From NCBI RefSeq assembly GCF_016919705.1, contig NZ_CP070371.1, positions 773,501 through 837,500 on the forward strand: a stretch of DNA of 64,000 nucleotides, read 5' to 3'. The position numbers were made by a program, and so were the translations under genes. The number at the start of each line of letters is the position of its first letter. The first letter of the stretch is position 1. The notes below the pieces were generated by a model. The model saw only the letters and a list, made by a program, of their open reading frames with translations, was not told the DNA's origin and ran no database searches. Of this stretch, positions 30,242 to 38,554 are shown in pieces. This DNA is from Paracoccus methylovorus (GTDB lineage: Bacteria; Pseudomonadota; Alphaproteobacteria; Rhodobacterales; Rhodobacteraceae).

Positions 30242-31270
30242 TCATGTTTTGTTTTCGTCCCGTTCCATAGCGTTTCTGGACAGTTTCTTCCGATTCGCAC
30301 GCTTGCGATAGTAGGCGACGGTTTGGGGCGATTGATTCGTAATCGCCTGAATTTCAGCGTCCGTGCATCCCGCCTCAGCAAGCCTTACGATGGCCAACTT
30401 GCGTAGGCCGTGCAGTGAATATGGTTTGGCTCTGCCCCCTAGGTCTGCGCGCCAAGATCGGAACGCTTTTTCCACAGCGTCGTATTTGAGCGGCTGCGTC
30501 AGGTTGCGCGGGATGATGTGCTGTCCCTCTATGGGCAGGGCGGCGAGATAATCACGTAGGGGGACCGGGCAATAGATATCATAGCTCTCGTCGCCCTTCT
30601 CATCTGTCACCGTCATCCATATGCCCCTGAACTGATCGCGGCGCATCGCTATAGCAGCGGCCGGCCGCTGCCCCGTCCCAAGGATAAGTTCGGCGGCGCT
30701 TCGGACGGTTAGGGGCGCATCTACCAGCTTGGAAACCAACCAATCTGGCCAAGGCTCATATTCACGCTGCTTTCCATAAAGATCCAGCCCCTCAGCCGGG
30801 TTCGGTATGGTCCAATCCAACGTCTTGCGGGCGAAATTGGTCAGGATTGACACGATCTGCACCAGCATGTCAGCCTTGCGAGGCGTGTCGGCATACTTCA
30901 CGTGCATTTCTCGAAGCTTCTGCTTAGTCAGGCGGATGACGGGCTTTGACGCATTGGCCGCCAGTATCCACTCAATCGTGTCGTTATAGGATTTGCGTGT
31001 GCGCGGGGCGAGTTTCTTGAACTTCGCGCTGGAGCGATAGGCGGTTACCAGTTCGCGCCACGTCTCCTTTTCCTGGGGTTTCACGGCAGGGCTTTCACCG
31101 GATCGGATTGCCCAATAGGAGCGGTCGAATTCGATGCTGCCCGGTTCTCCAGACAGGGGTATGTAACGATCCTTTTGCTTGCCGTCCTCAGTCCATGTCA
31201 GCCGGTAATACCAGCGGTCTTTGCCGCCAGCCGTCTTGCATGTGACATAAGGCTTGCGCTCCTTCCTCAC
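30242..31270 (-). CDS. int: phage tyrosine-family site-specific integrase
   Basis: 342 residues. The catalytic domain shows LGTGQRPAAAIAMRRDQ (first Arg), SLHGLRKLAIVRLAEAG (H-x-x-R region) and QTVAYYRKRANR with the nucleophilic Tyr. The central core-binding domain spans about residues 70-160 and a short arm-binding domain precedes it. Performs prophage integration at the adjacent tRNA. Start overlaps the stop of the putative excisionase (ATGA). Confidence 0.95.
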   Translation of the reverse strand: MRKERKPYVTCKTAGGKDRWYYRLTWTEDGKQKDRYIPLSGEPGSIEFDRSYWAIRSGESPAVKPQEKETWRELVTAYRSSAKFKKLAPRTRKSYNDTIEWILAANASKPVIRLTKQKLREMHVKYADTPRKADMLVQIVSILTNFARKTLDWTIPNPAEGLDLYGKQREYEPWPDWLVSKLVDAPLTVRSAAELILGTGQRPAAAIAMRRDQFRGIWMTVTDEKGDESYDIYCPVPLRDYLAALPIEGQHIIPRNLTQPLKYDAVEKAFRSWRADLGGRAKPYSLHGLRKLAIVRLAEAGCTDAEIQAITNQSPQTVAYYRKRANRKKLSRNAMERDENKT

Positions 31271-31470
31271 AGTTTGAATTCCTCACTGGGCTTGATCTTG
31301 GTGCCTCTCATGATGGCCTGCAATTCTGCCACGTCCCAGCGATTATGCCGAACGGCGCGGGGCAGGGCGCCGGCATTTACCAGCGACATGAACTCGCTGG
31401 GCTTCATGTCGAGCAACTTGGCGGCAGTTCTTTCACTGACGAAAAGCGGCTGGACCTGTGCCACGCTCAC
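31267..31470 (-). CDS. putative excisionase / AlpA-like DNA-binding protein
   Basis: 67 residues with a MerR-type winged helix opening (PLFVSERTAAKLLDMKPSEF) and NRWDVAELQAIM, as in small excisionases. Directly upstream of int with a 4-bp overlap. The DNA-binding role is well supported by the motif; excisionase function is from position. Confidence 0.75.
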   Translation of the reverse strand: MSVAQVQPLFVSERTAAKLLDMKPSEFMSLVNAGALPRAVRHNRWDVAELQAIMRGTKIKPSEEFKL

Positions 31471-31490
31471 CCCTCCCTGTCCTGTGCGGC
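31465..31490. repeat. 26-bp direct repeat, copy 1
   Basis: GCTCACCCCTCCCTGTCCTG followed by TGCGGC; an identical copy is at 31656-31681. Each copy spans the 3' end of one small gene and the start of the next, so it carries the shared C-terminus and the ribosome site. Confidence 0.85.
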
Positions 31491-31661
31491 AGGCATCCTG
31501 CGGCCTATTTGCTCACCCTGCTTGCGCAGAATATCTGCCATGGTTGTTACCGGGCGTTGGCATTCTGGGCATATCCAGCGGCCATAATGCGCTTGCATAA
31601 GCCAGCTGCTCCGCGTTGCGCCGCAGCATGAGCATGATGGTGTGGCATAGATCATGCTCAC
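31467..31661 (-). CDS. small zinc-ribbon-like phage protein
   Basis: 64 residues with two Cys pairs, CSCCGATRSSW and WICPECQRP, forming a probable zinc ribbon. No family identified. Overlaps its neighbours by four bases on both sides. The last seven residues (AAQDREG) equal those of the next upstream gene because of a 26-bp DNA repeat. Confidence 0.65.
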   Translation of the reverse strand: MSMIYATPSCSCCGATRSSWLMQAHYGRWICPECQRPVTTMADILRKQGEQIGRRMPAAQDREG

Positions 31662-31681
31662 CCCTCCCTGTCCTGTGCGGC
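31656..31681. repeat. 26-bp direct repeat, copy 2
   Basis: Identical to 31465-31490. The repeat pair brackets the zinc-ribbon gene, so recombination between the copies would remove it exactly and leave the junction unchanged. Confidence 0.85.
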
Positions 31682-31894
31682 GCGGTGGGCCAAAACTTCA
31701 CGGGCCAGAAGCGGCGCAAGCCGCTGCAGTAAAGGCAGCGCGTGTTGGTCTGCCGAATTAAAGGCGTCAAACAGCTCTTCCGGGACGGAACCCTTCAGCA
31801 GCCATGCTGATACCGCCAAGGTTACGGACTGGTGGCGTTCATGGCTTTCCAACAGCCGCTGCAATTCCAAGGTGTCGATTTCGTCCTGCATCAC
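31658..31894 (-). CDS. phage protein of unknown function
   Basis: 78 residues, mostly helical, no motif recognised. Coupled by overlap to the genes on both sides within the leftward operon. Confidence 0.55.
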   Translation of the reverse strand: MMQDEIDTLELQRLLESHERHQSVTLAVSAWLLKGSVPEELFDAFNSADQHALPLLQRLAPLLAREVLAHRAAQDREG

Positions 31895-32571
31895 ACCCCT
31901 CCCTCATCGCCGGATAGGGCGGCGCGGGCGACGTCAACCGCATCATCCAGTGCCATATGCCATCCTATGGTGTCGTTCTCGTAGAGCGTGCCGTTATCCT
32001 GACTTGCGGATATTTGTTCGATCCTCCGCAGCGCCTCCCGCAGCCGTTCGTTCTCTGCGATCAGCGCAGTGAGGCGGGCGGCGGCATCATCCCAATCGGC
32101 GGCAAGCTGGGCATCATTTTCAGCGCAGCTCTTATGCTGGTATCCGAGACGCACCGCAAAATTATTGTGCGTTCCGTCTTGCCGCGCAAAGGCGTCCATT
32201 TGAGTAGCTAAGGCATCCGCCACCGCTTGATTGTTGCGCTGTATTTTTCGCTCGTCTTCTGCCCGTTCCCGCAGCCGCTCTATCAGCTTCGCGTCTTCAG
32301 TCATGGGGTGCCTTTCGATTACATGGCTACCGCTCTCGCTGCACATTGCCGCCTCGAAGGCCAGTAGCGCCTTGGCCGGGGTAGGGCCGAACCCGGCGAT
32401 ACCTTCTTGCAAGTCGGCCCCATGCAGAGCGCACCACATATTGCCGTCCTTTGTCAGCTTGGGCTTCAAGACGCTGAACCATGTGGCGTGGTATCCAGCG
32501 ATTTCCTGCGCGAGGACCGTGGCGCTTTGTCCGACCTGCCAAGCGGCATGAGCAATATTCGGATCACTCAT
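31891..32571 (-). CDS. phage protein of unknown function with coiled-coil centre
   Basis: 226 residues. The N-terminal 85 residues are a compact domain (FSVLKPKLTKDGNMWCALHG, GFGPTPAKALLAFEAAM); from MTEDAKLIERLRERAEDERK (residue 90) a helical, coiled-coil-like part follows. That internal Met follows a good ribosome-like region, so the gene may be a fusion of two units. No known family. Part of the leftward early operon. Confidence 0.55.
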   Translation of the reverse strand: MSDPNIAHAAWQVGQSATVLAQEIAGYHATWFSVLKPKLTKDGNMWCALHGADLQEGIAGFGPTPAKALLAFEAAMCSESGSHVIERHPMTEDAKLIERLRERAEDERKIQRNNQAVADALATQMDAFARQDGTHNNFAVRLGYQHKSCAENDAQLAADWDDAAARLTALIAENERLREALRRIEQISASQDNGTLYENDTIGWHMALDDAVDVARAALSGDEGGV

Positions 32572-32740
32572 CCTCTACCTCCATCCAATCCTCAATTTCA
32601 TCGGCGGGATTGATGTCAACAACGCCCGAGCCGCCGCAAACATGGCAATCCGCCCCGTTGTCCATGGGGTCGCCATTGCGTCCCGCAGAATGTAGGCGAC
32701 CGTAGCCATAATAATTGGCGCATTCCGATTGGACGATCAT
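32564..32740 (-). CDS. 58-residue phage protein with CxxC zinc motif
   Basis: Starts MIVQSECANYYGYGRL and contains CHVCGGSGVVDINPADEIED, a DnaJ-type CxxCGGxG knuckle. Ends in a very acidic tail. The stop overlaps the start of the next gene by 8 bp. No function known. Confidence 0.55.
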   Translation of the reverse strand: MIVQSECANYYGYGRLHSAGRNGDPMDNGADCHVCGGSGVVDINPADEIEDWMEVEDE

Positions 32741-32776
32741 TGCCAGCCCTCCTTCGGCTCTCTCAGCTTCGCGTCG

Positions 32777-33001
32777 TCAGTCATGGGTGGCCTCGTGAAA
32801 TTCGGCTATGGCAGCTCTAATTGCATCCAGTTTGGCTGCAGCTTCCTCGCCCAGAATTGCAACTACCTTGTCGCGGGAGATTGGTTCGTATTTGCCGAAA
32901 AGTGTGAGGGAGATCTGCCGGGCTTGGTGAGGATTGACAGCTTCTTGCAGCGCGACCCGGCTGATGGCGGATTTTCTAATTGAGGTCAGACAATCGCTCA
33001 T
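32777..33001 (-). CDS. small phage protein of unknown function
   Basis: 74 residues; LGEEAAAKLDAIRAAIAEFH is a clear helix at the C-terminus. No family seen. Overlaps the upstream gene by four bases. Confidence 0.5.
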   Translation of the reverse strand: MSDCLTSIRKSAISRVALQEAVNPHQARQISLTLFGKYEPISRDKVVAILGEEAAAKLDAIRAAIAEFHEATHD

Positions 33002-33606
33002 TTATCTCCCTCCTGCGGCTCGTTGATAAGGGCGAGGATGTCATCCAGAGTGTCATTAATAGCCTCTGGCACATCTGATATTAACCAAGCTCCCACATTC
33101 AGGCGCATACTATTAATCTGTCTGCGTAGGAGTTCCATTGTATCCTTGATCCCATCCGACCGCGCATCCGCGATCAGCTTGTCCAGCGCGGCTTGGGCGT
33201 CGATCGGCGTCAAGCGGCGGATATACTCTCGAACCAATGAGCTAATATCGCTCGCTCCACAGGCTGCGCAGCGTTCCGCAGCCGTGTTTCCTGCCACCTC
33301 AATCACCGCCGCCTCGCGGGCCAAGGCGGCATCGCGCTCGTCCGCCGCTACATGATAGCGGTCCATCCAATACCGAGACTGCGCCCATCCGCTTTCCGCA
33401 TGTGCGGTCAGCCGCTCGATTTCCGCCGCCAGCTTATCCCGCTGCTTGGCGAGGGCGTCGTGCAGGTCGGCGCGGATGTATCCCGGCGATCCTTCTGGGC
33501 ACTCGGACTGTTCATCAATCCACCAGCCCGATCTGGGTTCCGCGCGGCGGCTGGGGTAGTCCTCAAAGGCCCAAATCCGCTCGGGGGCTTTCGTATCAGT
33601 CATCAC
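32998..33606 (-). CDS. phage protein of unknown function
   Basis: 202 residues. The opening RIWAFEDYP with WWIDEQSECPEGSPGYIRAD resembles a common phage accessory domain at the N-terminus of early proteins; a helical middle (LAKQRDKLAAEIERLTAH) follows, with a CAACG pair later. No biochemical role can be given. Confidence 0.6.
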   Translation of the reverse strand: MMTDTKAPERIWAFEDYPSRRAEPRSGWWIDEQSECPEGSPGYIRADLHDALAKQRDKLAAEIERLTAHAESGWAQSRYWMDRYHVAADERDAALAREAAVIEVAGNTAAERCAACGASDISSLVREYIRRLTPIDAQAALDKLIADARSDGIKDTMELLRRQINSMRLNVGAWLISDVPEAINDTLDDILALINEPQEGDK

Positions 33607-34210
33607 GATTCTCCCCGGCTAGGGCGCGGAGGGCAATAAAGGCACGATCAAACGCCCGCAATTCGTGTTCCCAATAGGTCACGTCGGCAATGTCATACGA
33701 CCTGTCTTTGCATAGCTCGAGGGCGTGACGCCATGCTTCTCGGTGCGTTGCAAAGTCATGCAGGTCCTCCGTTTCCACCGTCACGGGGGATGGGGGTGCT
33801 GCGTAGAGGGGTTCTGCATCAGGGTAAAGCATTGCCCGCTTGAGCCAGTCGCTTCCGTTGCCATGGTCAGAGTATAGCCAACCATCCCCGTCAAAAGAGT
33901 GACGAACAGCATCAGGCCCCTGCGCGACTGCTTCGCTGGGCTGGGACGGGTCAAAACAGGCCCCATTGCAGTCGTAACCGCACGGCAGCCCGCATCCCAC
34001 CGGCTCCGCCTCTCCTGCCGGCTCCGTTGCGGCGGGCGAAAGGGCGCGGGTGTTCCAGCGGGCAATATCAACGGCCAGATCACCAATCGGGCATTTTTGA
34101 GGGTCAAGGTGGACAGCGCCGTATCCCCGATCTTCCATCGGGCCACCGCAAAACGGGCAGGGCAACAGGTTCACGGCCACCAGATCGGCCACGGTTGGGG
34201 TGGTGGTCAT
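33596..34210 (-). CDS. phage protein with Lar-like N-terminal zinc knuckle
   Basis: 204 residues. The N-terminus NLLPCPFCGGPMEDRGYGAV followed by RWNTRA is the pattern of Lar-family restriction-alleviation proteins (CPFCG ... WN.R). The rest, with further Cys-rich GCGLPCGYDCNGAC and a helical C-terminus, is unlike Lar. Lar proteins modulate type I restriction; here that role is only a possibility. Overlaps both neighbours. Confidence 0.6.
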   Translation of the reverse strand: MTTTPTVADLVAVNLLPCPFCGGPMEDRGYGAVHLDPQKCPIGDLAVDIARWNTRALSPAATEPAGEAEPVGCGLPCGYDCNGACFDPSQPSEAVAQGPDAVRHSFDGDGWLYSDHGNGSDWLKRAMLYPDAEPLYAAPPSPVTVETEDLHDFATHREAWRHALELCKDRSYDIADVTYWEHELRAFDRAFIALRALAGENRDD

Positions 34211-34788
34211 GCGTTATCCTCCCCGTCGATGACTTCGCGGACGTGGAGGGTGAGCATCTTACGCAACTGGCGCCCTTGAGCGGCCCATGCTGCGTCCCCT
34301 GCTGCGTCCCCTGCTGCGGCCCGTGCTGCGGCCCGTGCTGCGGACCATGCTGCGGACCATGCTGCGGCCCATGCTGCGTCCCCTGCTGCGGCCCGTGCTG
34401 CGGACCATGCTGCGGCCCGTGCTGCTTCACGCTCTTCATAAGTGGCATCGTCGTTTCGAAGCATGGCGATCTGGTCGCGAACGCGGCTGTCATTGGGGCA
34501 CTCGGCTTCGAAGATCGGCAGCACCTGGTCAACGCACCATGCTTGGTAATGCCGGGCCAGCCTTTCGCAGTCAGGCGCGCCGTAGCTAAGCACCCACAGC
34601 GCATCATCCAGTCCGTTGCTGTTGAGCACGGTCAGCAAATCCAGCGGCTCGTCGTCAGCCTTGGTCTTGCCGAGATGCTTGAGAAGCTTGATCCAGCCTT
34701 CATCGCATGGTGACGCAGCGCGGATAGCCCTAAGCGTCGTGGTGCTGTGGTATTCAGGCCCGCTGTTTTTCTCTAAGATGCTGGTCAT
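34207..34788 (-). CDS. phage protein with Ala-rich 4-residue repeats
   Basis: 193 residues. The N-terminal half has LSYGAPDCERLARHYQAW and DQIAMLRNDDATYEEREA; the C-terminal half is built from repeated AAW-, AAR- and AGD-type units (about residues 121-170) encoded by a 12-bp tandem repeat. Similar Ala/Trp-repeat proteins occur in many prophages, with unknown function. The repeat length is likely to vary between strains. Confidence 0.65.
   Translation of the reverse strand: MTSILEKNSGPEYHSTTTLRAIRAASPCDEGWIKLLKHLGKTKADDEPLDLLTVLNSNGLDDALWVLSYGAPDCERLARHYQAWCVDQVLPIFEAECPNDSRVRDQIAMLRNDDATYEEREAARAAAWSAARAAAGDAAWAAAWSAAWSAARAAARAAAGDAAGDAAWAAQGRQLRKMLTLHVREVIDGEDNA
34282..34426. repeat. 12-bp tandem repeats (about 12 units)
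   Basis: Units of the form TGCTGCGKMCCR, each four codons in the minus-strand gene. Units differ at only a few positions (gcccg, gacca, tcccc variants), so the array keeps the frame when units are gained or lost. Confidence 0.85.
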
Positions 34789-35036
34789 GCCGCACCGCCT
34801 TCCCGAGCGGCCAGCATGGCGTCGGCGTATTGGTAGGCGAAATATGCCGCTTGTCCGCCTCCGCTGATATCGTCATGTGGAATGGTGTCTGCGAAGTGAC
34901 CGGCGAGGATGCCGGCCAGCGCCTGACCGGCGAACCAGTCGCGCAAGCTCATGCCCGTATATGAGGGTGCTCGTTCATGTGTTGACGTAAACGCAGGCCC
35001 ACCGTCGGGCTGGTGAGGGGTGTCGGGCATGGTCAC
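34785..35036 (-). CDS. small conserved phage protein
   Basis: 83 residues including [20 protein letters not shown] and [13 protein letters not shown], a combination seen in many phage accessory proteins of unknown function. Four-base overlaps with both neighbours. Confidence 0.65.
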   Translation of the reverse strand: MTMPDTPHQPDGGPAFTSTHERAPSYTGMSLRDWFAGQALAGILAGHFADTIPHDDISGGGQAAYFAYQYADAMLAAREGGAA

Positions 35037-35284
35037 GCCATCCCCAGCGCGGACTTATACATGTCCACGATGGCCTCTTGCTCGGCTACTTCATCCCTGT
35101 CCCGCTTGCGCAGGGCGACCACTTCGCGCAGCGCCTTGCCGTCGTAACCCCGGCCTTTGCTTTCGGTATAGACCTCTTTGATCTGCTCCGAGATGTCTTT
35201 CTTTTCACCTTCAAGGTGTTCGATGCGCTCCACGAACTGGCGCAACTCGTCGGCCGCGACGGAATAGGTGTTATCGTCTGACAT
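35033..35284 (-). CDS. GapR-family (DUF2312) DNA-binding protein
   Basis: 83 residues from [39 protein letters not shown] and [19 protein letters not shown] match the whole of GapR, the nucleoid-associated protein of Caulobacter that binds overtwisted DNA ahead of forks and stimulates type II topoisomerases. The ATG has GGAGAC upstream; an upstream in-frame extension is not conserved in the family. Encoded by the prophage next to RecT, so it may aid phage replication or recombination. Confidence 0.85.
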   Translation of the reverse strand: MSDDNTYSVAADELRQFVERIEHLEGEKKDISEQIKEVYTESKGRGYDGKALREVVALRKRDRDEVAEQEAIVDMYKSALGMA

Positions 35285-35377
35285 GGCTGTCTCCTTTGGA
35301 AAAAGCCCGGCTGGCTCTGGCGAACCGGCCAGCCGGGAAGTTGCCACGCCCTCAGCGACGAAGGGCGCGGGCAGGGA

Positions 35378-36403
35378 TTAGTGTTCGGCTGCGAAAGCTT
35401 CGTAGGAGGCAATCATCTCGGCGTGTCTCGCGGGGTCGACAACTCGGATCTGGTCGAGCTGAGCGGAATACATGTCCAGCGTATCGGCCAGCCCAGCCCC
35501 GTCGCTCAGGTCGGCGCTGATCGCCGCATCGATATTGTCGGCAAGGATGGCAATTGTTGGGTCGGGCTCGCCCATATCCATTGCGGCCTGTTCCCCGGCC
35601 TTCGGCCCGCCCTCAGTATAAGGTGTGCTGTCGGTGCGCGGGGTTTGCTTGCGGCGCGGCGCGGTGGTCTTTTCGGGCTCTTTCACTTCGGTGGGCTGTT
35701 CTTCGGCTTGTTGCACCTCGCCGGTTTCCGCGTCCACGATCTCGGCCGAGGAAACATCGACTGGTTCGGCCTCGATGCTGCGCGCGACTTCTTGTGCCCG
35801 GCTTGGGGTCACGTCGCGCATTTCGGTTTCGACCTCGATCCCGGCTGGGATGCCGATCATCACCTCGGGGCAATACATGCGGATCAGCGCGGCGGCGCTG
35901 CGATAGCGCAGCATCGTCTCGGGGATCGACTTGTATTTCGCGTTCTTCGTCCAGCCTTCGGCTTTCGCCATCTCCATATCGGCGGTCATCTGGACGCGCT
36001 TGCCGGTGCCAGCCAGGACAGCGAATGCCGTTGCCGACAGGCTGTCGCCTTTACCGGTCACTTCCCAATCGATCGGGTCCTTGAACACGCCGTGCATGTT
36101 TGCCTTGGCGATCATGTAGGTTGTATTCCAGCCGGGACGACCGCCGACAAAATAGATATTCTGTGCGACGGTCAGAGGGTCCTCGCGCAGACGCACGGCC
36201 ATGTTCATCACCAGAACACCGTTGGCGATCCGTTCGGGCTCGCTGCCGGTTCGCAGATGGGCCGGGAACAGGGGCGACAGCGCCAGCATCTTGCCGACGC
36301 GCTGCATTTGTTCGAACTGCACCGGGTCCATGAGGGCCAGAGTGGGGGCAGGGGTCACGCCGACGGCGGACGAGGGGCGGATTGCGGGGGTGTGGCTGCT
36401 CAT
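35378..36403 (-). CDS. recT: RecT-family single-strand annealing protein
   Basis: 341 residues. The RecT core (about residues 25-210) has FEQMQRVGKMLALSPLFPAH, DPLTVAQNIYFVGGRPGWNT and MAKAEGWTKNAKYKSIPETM with MLRYRSAAALIRMYCPEVMI. The C-terminal third is a linker rich in E, T, P followed by a small helical domain, possibly for SSB or exonuclease contact. It anneals phage DNA ends during replication and recombination. No RecE or YqaJ exonuclease is evident next to it. Confidence 0.88.
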   Translation of the reverse strand: MSSHTPAIRPSSAVGVTPAPTLALMDPVQFEQMQRVGKMLALSPLFPAHLRTGSEPERIANGVLVMNMAVRLREDPLTVAQNIYFVGGRPGWNTTYMIAKANMHGVFKDPIDWEVTGKGDSLSATAFAVLAGTGKRVQMTADMEMAKAEGWTKNAKYKSIPETMLRYRSAAALIRMYCPEVMIGIPAGIEVETEMRDVTPSRAQEVARSIEAEPVDVSSAEIVDAETGEVQQAEEQPTEVKEPEKTTAPRRKQTPRTDSTPYTEGGPKAGEQAAMDMGEPDPTIAILADNIDAAISADLSDGAGLADTLDMYSAQLDQIRVVDPARHAEMIASYEAFAAEH

Positions 36404-37167
36404 CAGGAAACGGTCCTTTCTTCGATCCAGTTGACGCCCGGAATTTCGGTCGGGCCGTCCTTGCGCCGCCGCGCCGCAGTGCAGAGGCGTTCCATTTCCG
36501 CGATCAGCGCGGCGCGGCCATCAGCATCGAACAGCAGGAAACTGAACGCGCGGCGGGCAGCGCTGTCGTCGCCGATGCTGGCGCGATAGGTGATGCGTGT
36601 GGACATCGTTCTGCCGCCACCAGTGCCACTGGCGATTCTGGCGCGAGTTTCCTTGTTGGCCTGCTTCTGGGCCTTCTCGGCCGCCTCGGCCGCTGCCGCT
36701 GCTTCTGCCTTGGCGATCACATCGTTGCTCGCCTCGGCCTCTTTGCGCAGGCGTTCGGCCTCAACCGCTTTCCGGTCGGCTTCCTCACGCTCCAGTCGCT
36801 TCTGCTCGTCCAGCTTGCGCTGTTTTTCGGCTGCATATTCGCTCAGCATCTTCTTGAGCGATGCGCCCAGCGTCTCAAGCGGCCCGGTCAGGGTCTTGAA
36901 CTTGGTATCCACGAGACGGCCAGCCTCAAGGTGCGGTTCCTTGGCCGCTTTGCGAGCGTCTTCGATCTCTTTATATGCGGCGCGGCATTGGCCGGTGAAA
37001 TCGTTCAGTTTGCCGGCCTGCTCTTCGTCGGTGATCCGCTTTAGCTCTAGCCAAGCTTTGCCGGCATCGGCCAGTTCGCGCACGCGGGCCTCAAGGGCCG
37101 CCGTCGTTTCCGGGTCGTAGGGCGGGGGGTTGTTATGCCCCAAGCCCGACACGCTCATGTCGTTCAT
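36403..37167 (-). CDS. coiled-coil phage protein upstream of recT
   Basis: 254 residues from MNDMSVSGLGHNNPPPYDP with AAGGA-like site before it. Long helices rich in K, E, A, Q (LEREEADRKAVEAERLRKEA region) form a coiled coil between about residues 85 and 190; the C-terminus has RITYRASIGDDSAARRAFSF. Start-stop overlap with recT (TGATG) suggests a shared role, perhaps a recombination accessory factor. No family assigned. Confidence 0.65.
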   Translation of the reverse strand: MNDMSVSGLGHNNPPPYDPETTAALEARVRELADAGKAWLELKRITDEEQAGKLNDFTGQCRAAYKEIEDARKAAKEPHLEAGRLVDTKFKTLTGPLETLGASLKKMLSEYAAEKQRKLDEQKRLEREEADRKAVEAERLRKEAEASNDVIAKAEAAAAAEAAEKAQKQANKETRARIASGTGGGRTMSTRITYRASIGDDSAARRAFSFLLFDADGRAALIAEMERLCTAARRRKDGPTEIPGVNWIEERTVS

Positions 37168-37180
37168 TTTCCAAGTCCTT

Positions 37181-37561
37181 CTAGGGTCGGATTGCGGCCA
37201 TTCGGCCAAGGTCCAAGGCCGCTTCGATCACGGCCATATCGGGGATGCGTTCGCGGACTCCGGTCAGGGCGTCGTATTCTTCGGCTGAAATCGCCCGGCA
37301 GTAGGTCCAGACCGCCATAGGGTCGCAAAGCTGCCCATTGCAGATCGCCTCGAACCGTTCGTCGGCGGTCAACTCGCCCGTAATGGGGTCGATTTCCTGC
37401 ACCAGCCAGATTTCCACGGGCACGAACGGCCCGCCGCGCACCATGCGGCGCTTGTAAAAACCCGGCTCCGGCCCGTCTTCGAAGCGCGGGACACGCTCAC
37501 CGGCCACCGTGCGACGCCAGAAATCATACTGGGCGGCCTTGCTGGTGGGCTGTCGGATCAT
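37181..37561 (-). CDS. phage protein of unknown function
   Basis: 126 residues from MIRQPTSKAAQYDFWRRTVA, with AAAGG eight bases upstream. Mixed alpha/beta composition (VEIWLVQEIDPITGELTADE). No family known. Part of the leftward operon. Confidence 0.55.
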   Translation of the reverse strand: MIRQPTSKAAQYDFWRRTVAGERVPRFEDGPEPGFYKRRMVRGGPFVPVEIWLVQEIDPITGELTADERFEAICNGQLCDPMAVWTYCRAISAEEYDALTGVRERIPDMAVIEAALDLGRMAAIRP

Positions 37562-37663
37562 CACAAACACCTTTCTAAACTGTCGCCCCTGCGGCTGGGA
37601 GGAGGATCGCCGCAGGGGCAGGGCGGCCGGCTTGGGAGGAGGGGAGGCGCCGGCCGGTTCGGG

Positions 37664-37966
37664 CTATTCTTCGTCGAGGCGGTCGGCGCGAAGGCGCTCC
37701 AGCCGCGTGACGGTCATGGGGTTCAGCAGTTTGAGCGCGATGTCCCGTGGCAGGTTGAGCGACCAGAGGTCATCCCCCATGCCGCCGGTGACGCGGATCG
37801 CGATCAGGGCGCAGTGGCAGCCGATGCCGCTCACCTCGTCGTCGAAGAACGCTTCGCAGCACTCGCCACGCTCATTCTCGGGGTCGGTTTCCTCGGTCCA
37901 TATGTCCGAGATATCCTCGCTGCCGTCATGCGGGGGGATGTGGTAAGGCGCGAACTGGAAGGCCAT
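37664..37966 (-). CDS. phage protein of unknown function, acidic with Cys cluster
   Basis: 100 residues; acidic N-terminus with GECCEAFFDDEVSGIGCHCA, four Cys that may bind metal, then a helix LNPMTVTRLERLRADRLDEE. No family known. Starts at the stop codon of the next upstream gene. Confidence 0.5.
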   Translation of the reverse strand: MAFQFAPYHIPPHDGSEDISDIWTEETDPENERGECCEAFFDDEVSGIGCHCALIAIRVTGGMGDDLWSLNLPRDIALKLLNPMTVTRLERLRADRLDEE

Positions 37967-38157
37967 CAGCGGTCCTCCACCATCGCCACGCAGTCCCAGC
38001 CGTTGAGGCCGGCACAGGCGGCGGGGCGTTGCGTCGCGGTCTGGACGAGGTGCTTGGCGAACGGGACGCCAAAGACGGCGACCAAGACCCAGAAGGCGAT
38101 GACCAGGGCGAAGATCGAGCCCCAGACGGCGCAGTTCTCAAGATTCAGGCCCTTCAT
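37966..38157 (-). CDS. small single-span membrane protein
   Basis: 63 residues with one hydrophobic helix, AVWGSIFALVIAFWVLVAVF (about residues 10-29), and a short soluble tail with two Cys. Sits between the lipoprotein and the cytosolic genes of the leftward operon; could be a superinfection-exclusion or envelope factor, but this is a guess from topology. Confidence 0.55.
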   Translation of the reverse strand: MKGLNLENCAVWGSIFALVIAFWVLVAVFGVPFAKHLVQTATQRPAACAGLNGWDCVAMVEDR

Positions 38158-38169
38158 CGCTCTGGCTCC

Positions 38170-38493
38170 TTAGCTGGCGCAGGTGGCGAGGCGGGCTTCC
38201 AGAGAAAGCACCTTGCCCTTGCTGGCCGCGATGTGGCCGGCCACGTCACCGCCGGTCAGTGAGGAGACGGGGATGCCGAGCAGGAAAACCCCGATGGCAT
38301 CGCCGGCAACGGCGCCCTTCTGCTTGCTTTCCAGCGCGGCCAGCGTCTGGCGCTCGGCGGTCAGATCGGCACGGGCCTGATTGCAGGAGACCGCGGCGAA
38401 CGCATTGCCGTAGCTCACCGGCTGGATGGATGACGGGGATTGCGCGCAAGCCGCGACAAGCGGCAGGGCTGCAAGGGCGAGGTGTAATTTCAT
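38170..38493 (-). CDS. phage-encoded lipoprotein
   Basis: 107 residues from MKLHLALAALPLVAACAQSP; the lipobox VAAC gives lipidation at Cys16. The mature part has an alpha-helical segment (ARADLTAERQTLAALESKQK) and a hydrophobic GDAIGVFLLGIPVSSLTGGD. First gene of the leftward operon, about 60 bp downstream of its operator-controlled promoter, so it is expressed early on induction. Confidence 0.7.
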   Translation of the reverse strand: MKLHLALAALPLVAACAQSPSSIQPVSYGNAFAAVSCNQARADLTAERQTLAALESKQKGAVAGDAIGVFLLGIPVSSLTGGDVAGHIAASKGKVLSLEARLATCAS

Positions 38494-38554
38494 GGGTGGG
38501 TTCCTCATCTGCGGGGGCCAGATCGGCGGGTTGCCTCTTCGTAGCCGTGAGATG

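Noticed and set aside
29904..30245. 113-residue minus-strand frame across the tRNA gene (contains LQESNPRPSDYKSAALPAEL)
   Set aside because: It is the antisense translation of tRNA-Thr, a well-known artefact in bacterial annotation.
32737..32784. 15-codon frame MTDDAKLREPKEGWQ in the leftward phage operon
   Set aside because: It overlaps neighbouring starts and resembles a copied start of the 226-residue protein (MTEDAKL); too short to support as a gene.
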